Made by a program: the position numbers and the translations under genes
Origin: Rhizobium altiplani
GTDB lineage: Bacteria; Pseudomonadota; Alphaproteobacteria; Rhizobiales; Rhizobiaceae
Length of the DNA: 64,000 nucleotides
Direction of reading: 5' to 3'
NCBI RefSeq assembly: GCF_001542405.1
Contig: NZ_LNCD01000034.1
Span: forward strand, 62,001-126,000
The notes under the pieces: generated by a model
What the model was told of the DNA's origin: nothing
Database searches by the model: none
The model's input: the letters and a program-made list of their open reading frames with translations, nothing else
Shown: positions 63,753-64,000 of the stretch, one piece after another
How the letters are laid out: every line of letters begins with the position of its first letter
Numbering within the stretch: position 1 is the stretch's first letter

Positions 63753-64000
63753 ATGGTTCTTTCCGATCTCCAGCAGCAAATTCGCGATCTGGCACGGGAT
63801 TTTGCCCGCGAGCAACTTGCCCCTGGTGCGGCAGCACGTGATCGGGAACACAGGTTTCCGCGCGCAGAGCTGAGCGAGATGGGCGAACTCGGCCTGCTTG
63901 GCATGCTGGTTCCCGAGGAATATGGCGGTTCCAATACCGGAACGCTCGCTTATGCAGCAGCTCTCGAGGAGATCGCTGCAGGCGACGGGCCATGCTCGAC
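63753..64000 (+). CDS. Acyl-CoA dehydrogenase, N-terminal part (truncated by window end)
   Basis: The first 82 residues of an acyl-CoA dehydrogenase: IRDLARDFAREQLAPGAAARD, LGLLGMLVPEEYGGSNTGTL, and ALEEIAAGDG before the end. This matches the N-terminal alpha domain. ATG 63753 has AAGGAGG upstream. The rest lies outside the window. It completes a three-step beta-oxidation set with the SDR and thiolase (an enoyl-CoA hydratase is not seen and may lie just beyond). Confidence 0.85.
   Translation, partial: MVLSDLQQQIRDLARDFAREQLAPGAAARDREHRFPRAELSEMGELGLLGMLVPEEYGGSNTGTLAYAAALEEIAAGDGPCS

Overview
The base composition (GC-rich), the gene families and the operon style (4-bp ATGA/TTGA overlaps, many ABC importers for sugars and peptides, L,D-transpeptidase, AraC/LysR/SorC/MocR regulators) suggest an alphaproteobacterium of the Rhizobiales (Rhizobium/Ensifer/Agrobacterium-like). 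There are no rRNA, tRNA, ribosomal-protein or replication genes, and the content is accessory metabolism plus signalling. This fits a megaplasmid, chromid or variable chromosomal region, but the window cannot prove which. No CRISPR array, phage or insertion sequence was seen.

Layout. (1) 91-6775: a six-gene, tightly overlapping signalling operon with a GGDEF-EAL protein, a degenerate HATPase, a STAS-domain/methyltransferase fusion, a membrane SpoIIE-type phosphatase (Cache-HAMP-PP2C), an intact HATPase anti-sigma-like kinase and a STAS protein. It looks like a partner-switching module wired to cyclic-di-GMP and a methyltransferase. (2) 7345-9247: an orphan FhuC-like ATPase and an L,D-transpeptidase. 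(3) 9408-20480: a D-peptide utilisation locus with a dipeptide ABC importer, an amidohydrolase, a LysR regulator, an M55 D-aminopeptidase, a P1/DmpA aminopeptidase and a D-amino-acid aminotransferase. The two operons share a ~29-bp upstream motif. (4) 21038-25178: a small glycan cluster (acyltransferase 3, GT2, ABC exporter). (5) 25291-31533: a complete MoxR/DUF58/DUF4381/BatA/BatB-TPR/BatD operon.

(6) 31847-44411: a sugar-phosphate catabolic locus with a SorC regulator, an aldolase-SDR fusion, a ribose-type ABC importer, methylthioribose kinase (mtnK), MTR-1-P isomerase (mtnA), a split transketolase and a RuBisCO-like protein. It is probably a 5-methylthioribose/5-deoxyribose pathway. (7) 44496-50908: a CHASE2 adenylate cyclase, a 1258-residue FecR-TPR-beta-barrel outer-membrane protein and a divergent two-TM protein resembling Pycsar effectors. 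Together they could be a trans-envelope cyclic-nucleotide system. (8) 51135-60305: assorted genes (arylamine N-acetyltransferase, cupin, two PNPOx-fold proteins, EamA exporter with divergent MocR regulator, DUF1194, a cytosolic DegP-like protease with a candidate RNA thermometer, XdhC). (9) 60543-64000: an AraC regulator divergent from an SDR-thiolase-acyl-CoA dehydrogenase operon, probably for beta-oxidation of a branched or unusual acyl-CoA; the last gene runs off the window.

Functions are assigned from sequence motifs read by eye. No database search was run.
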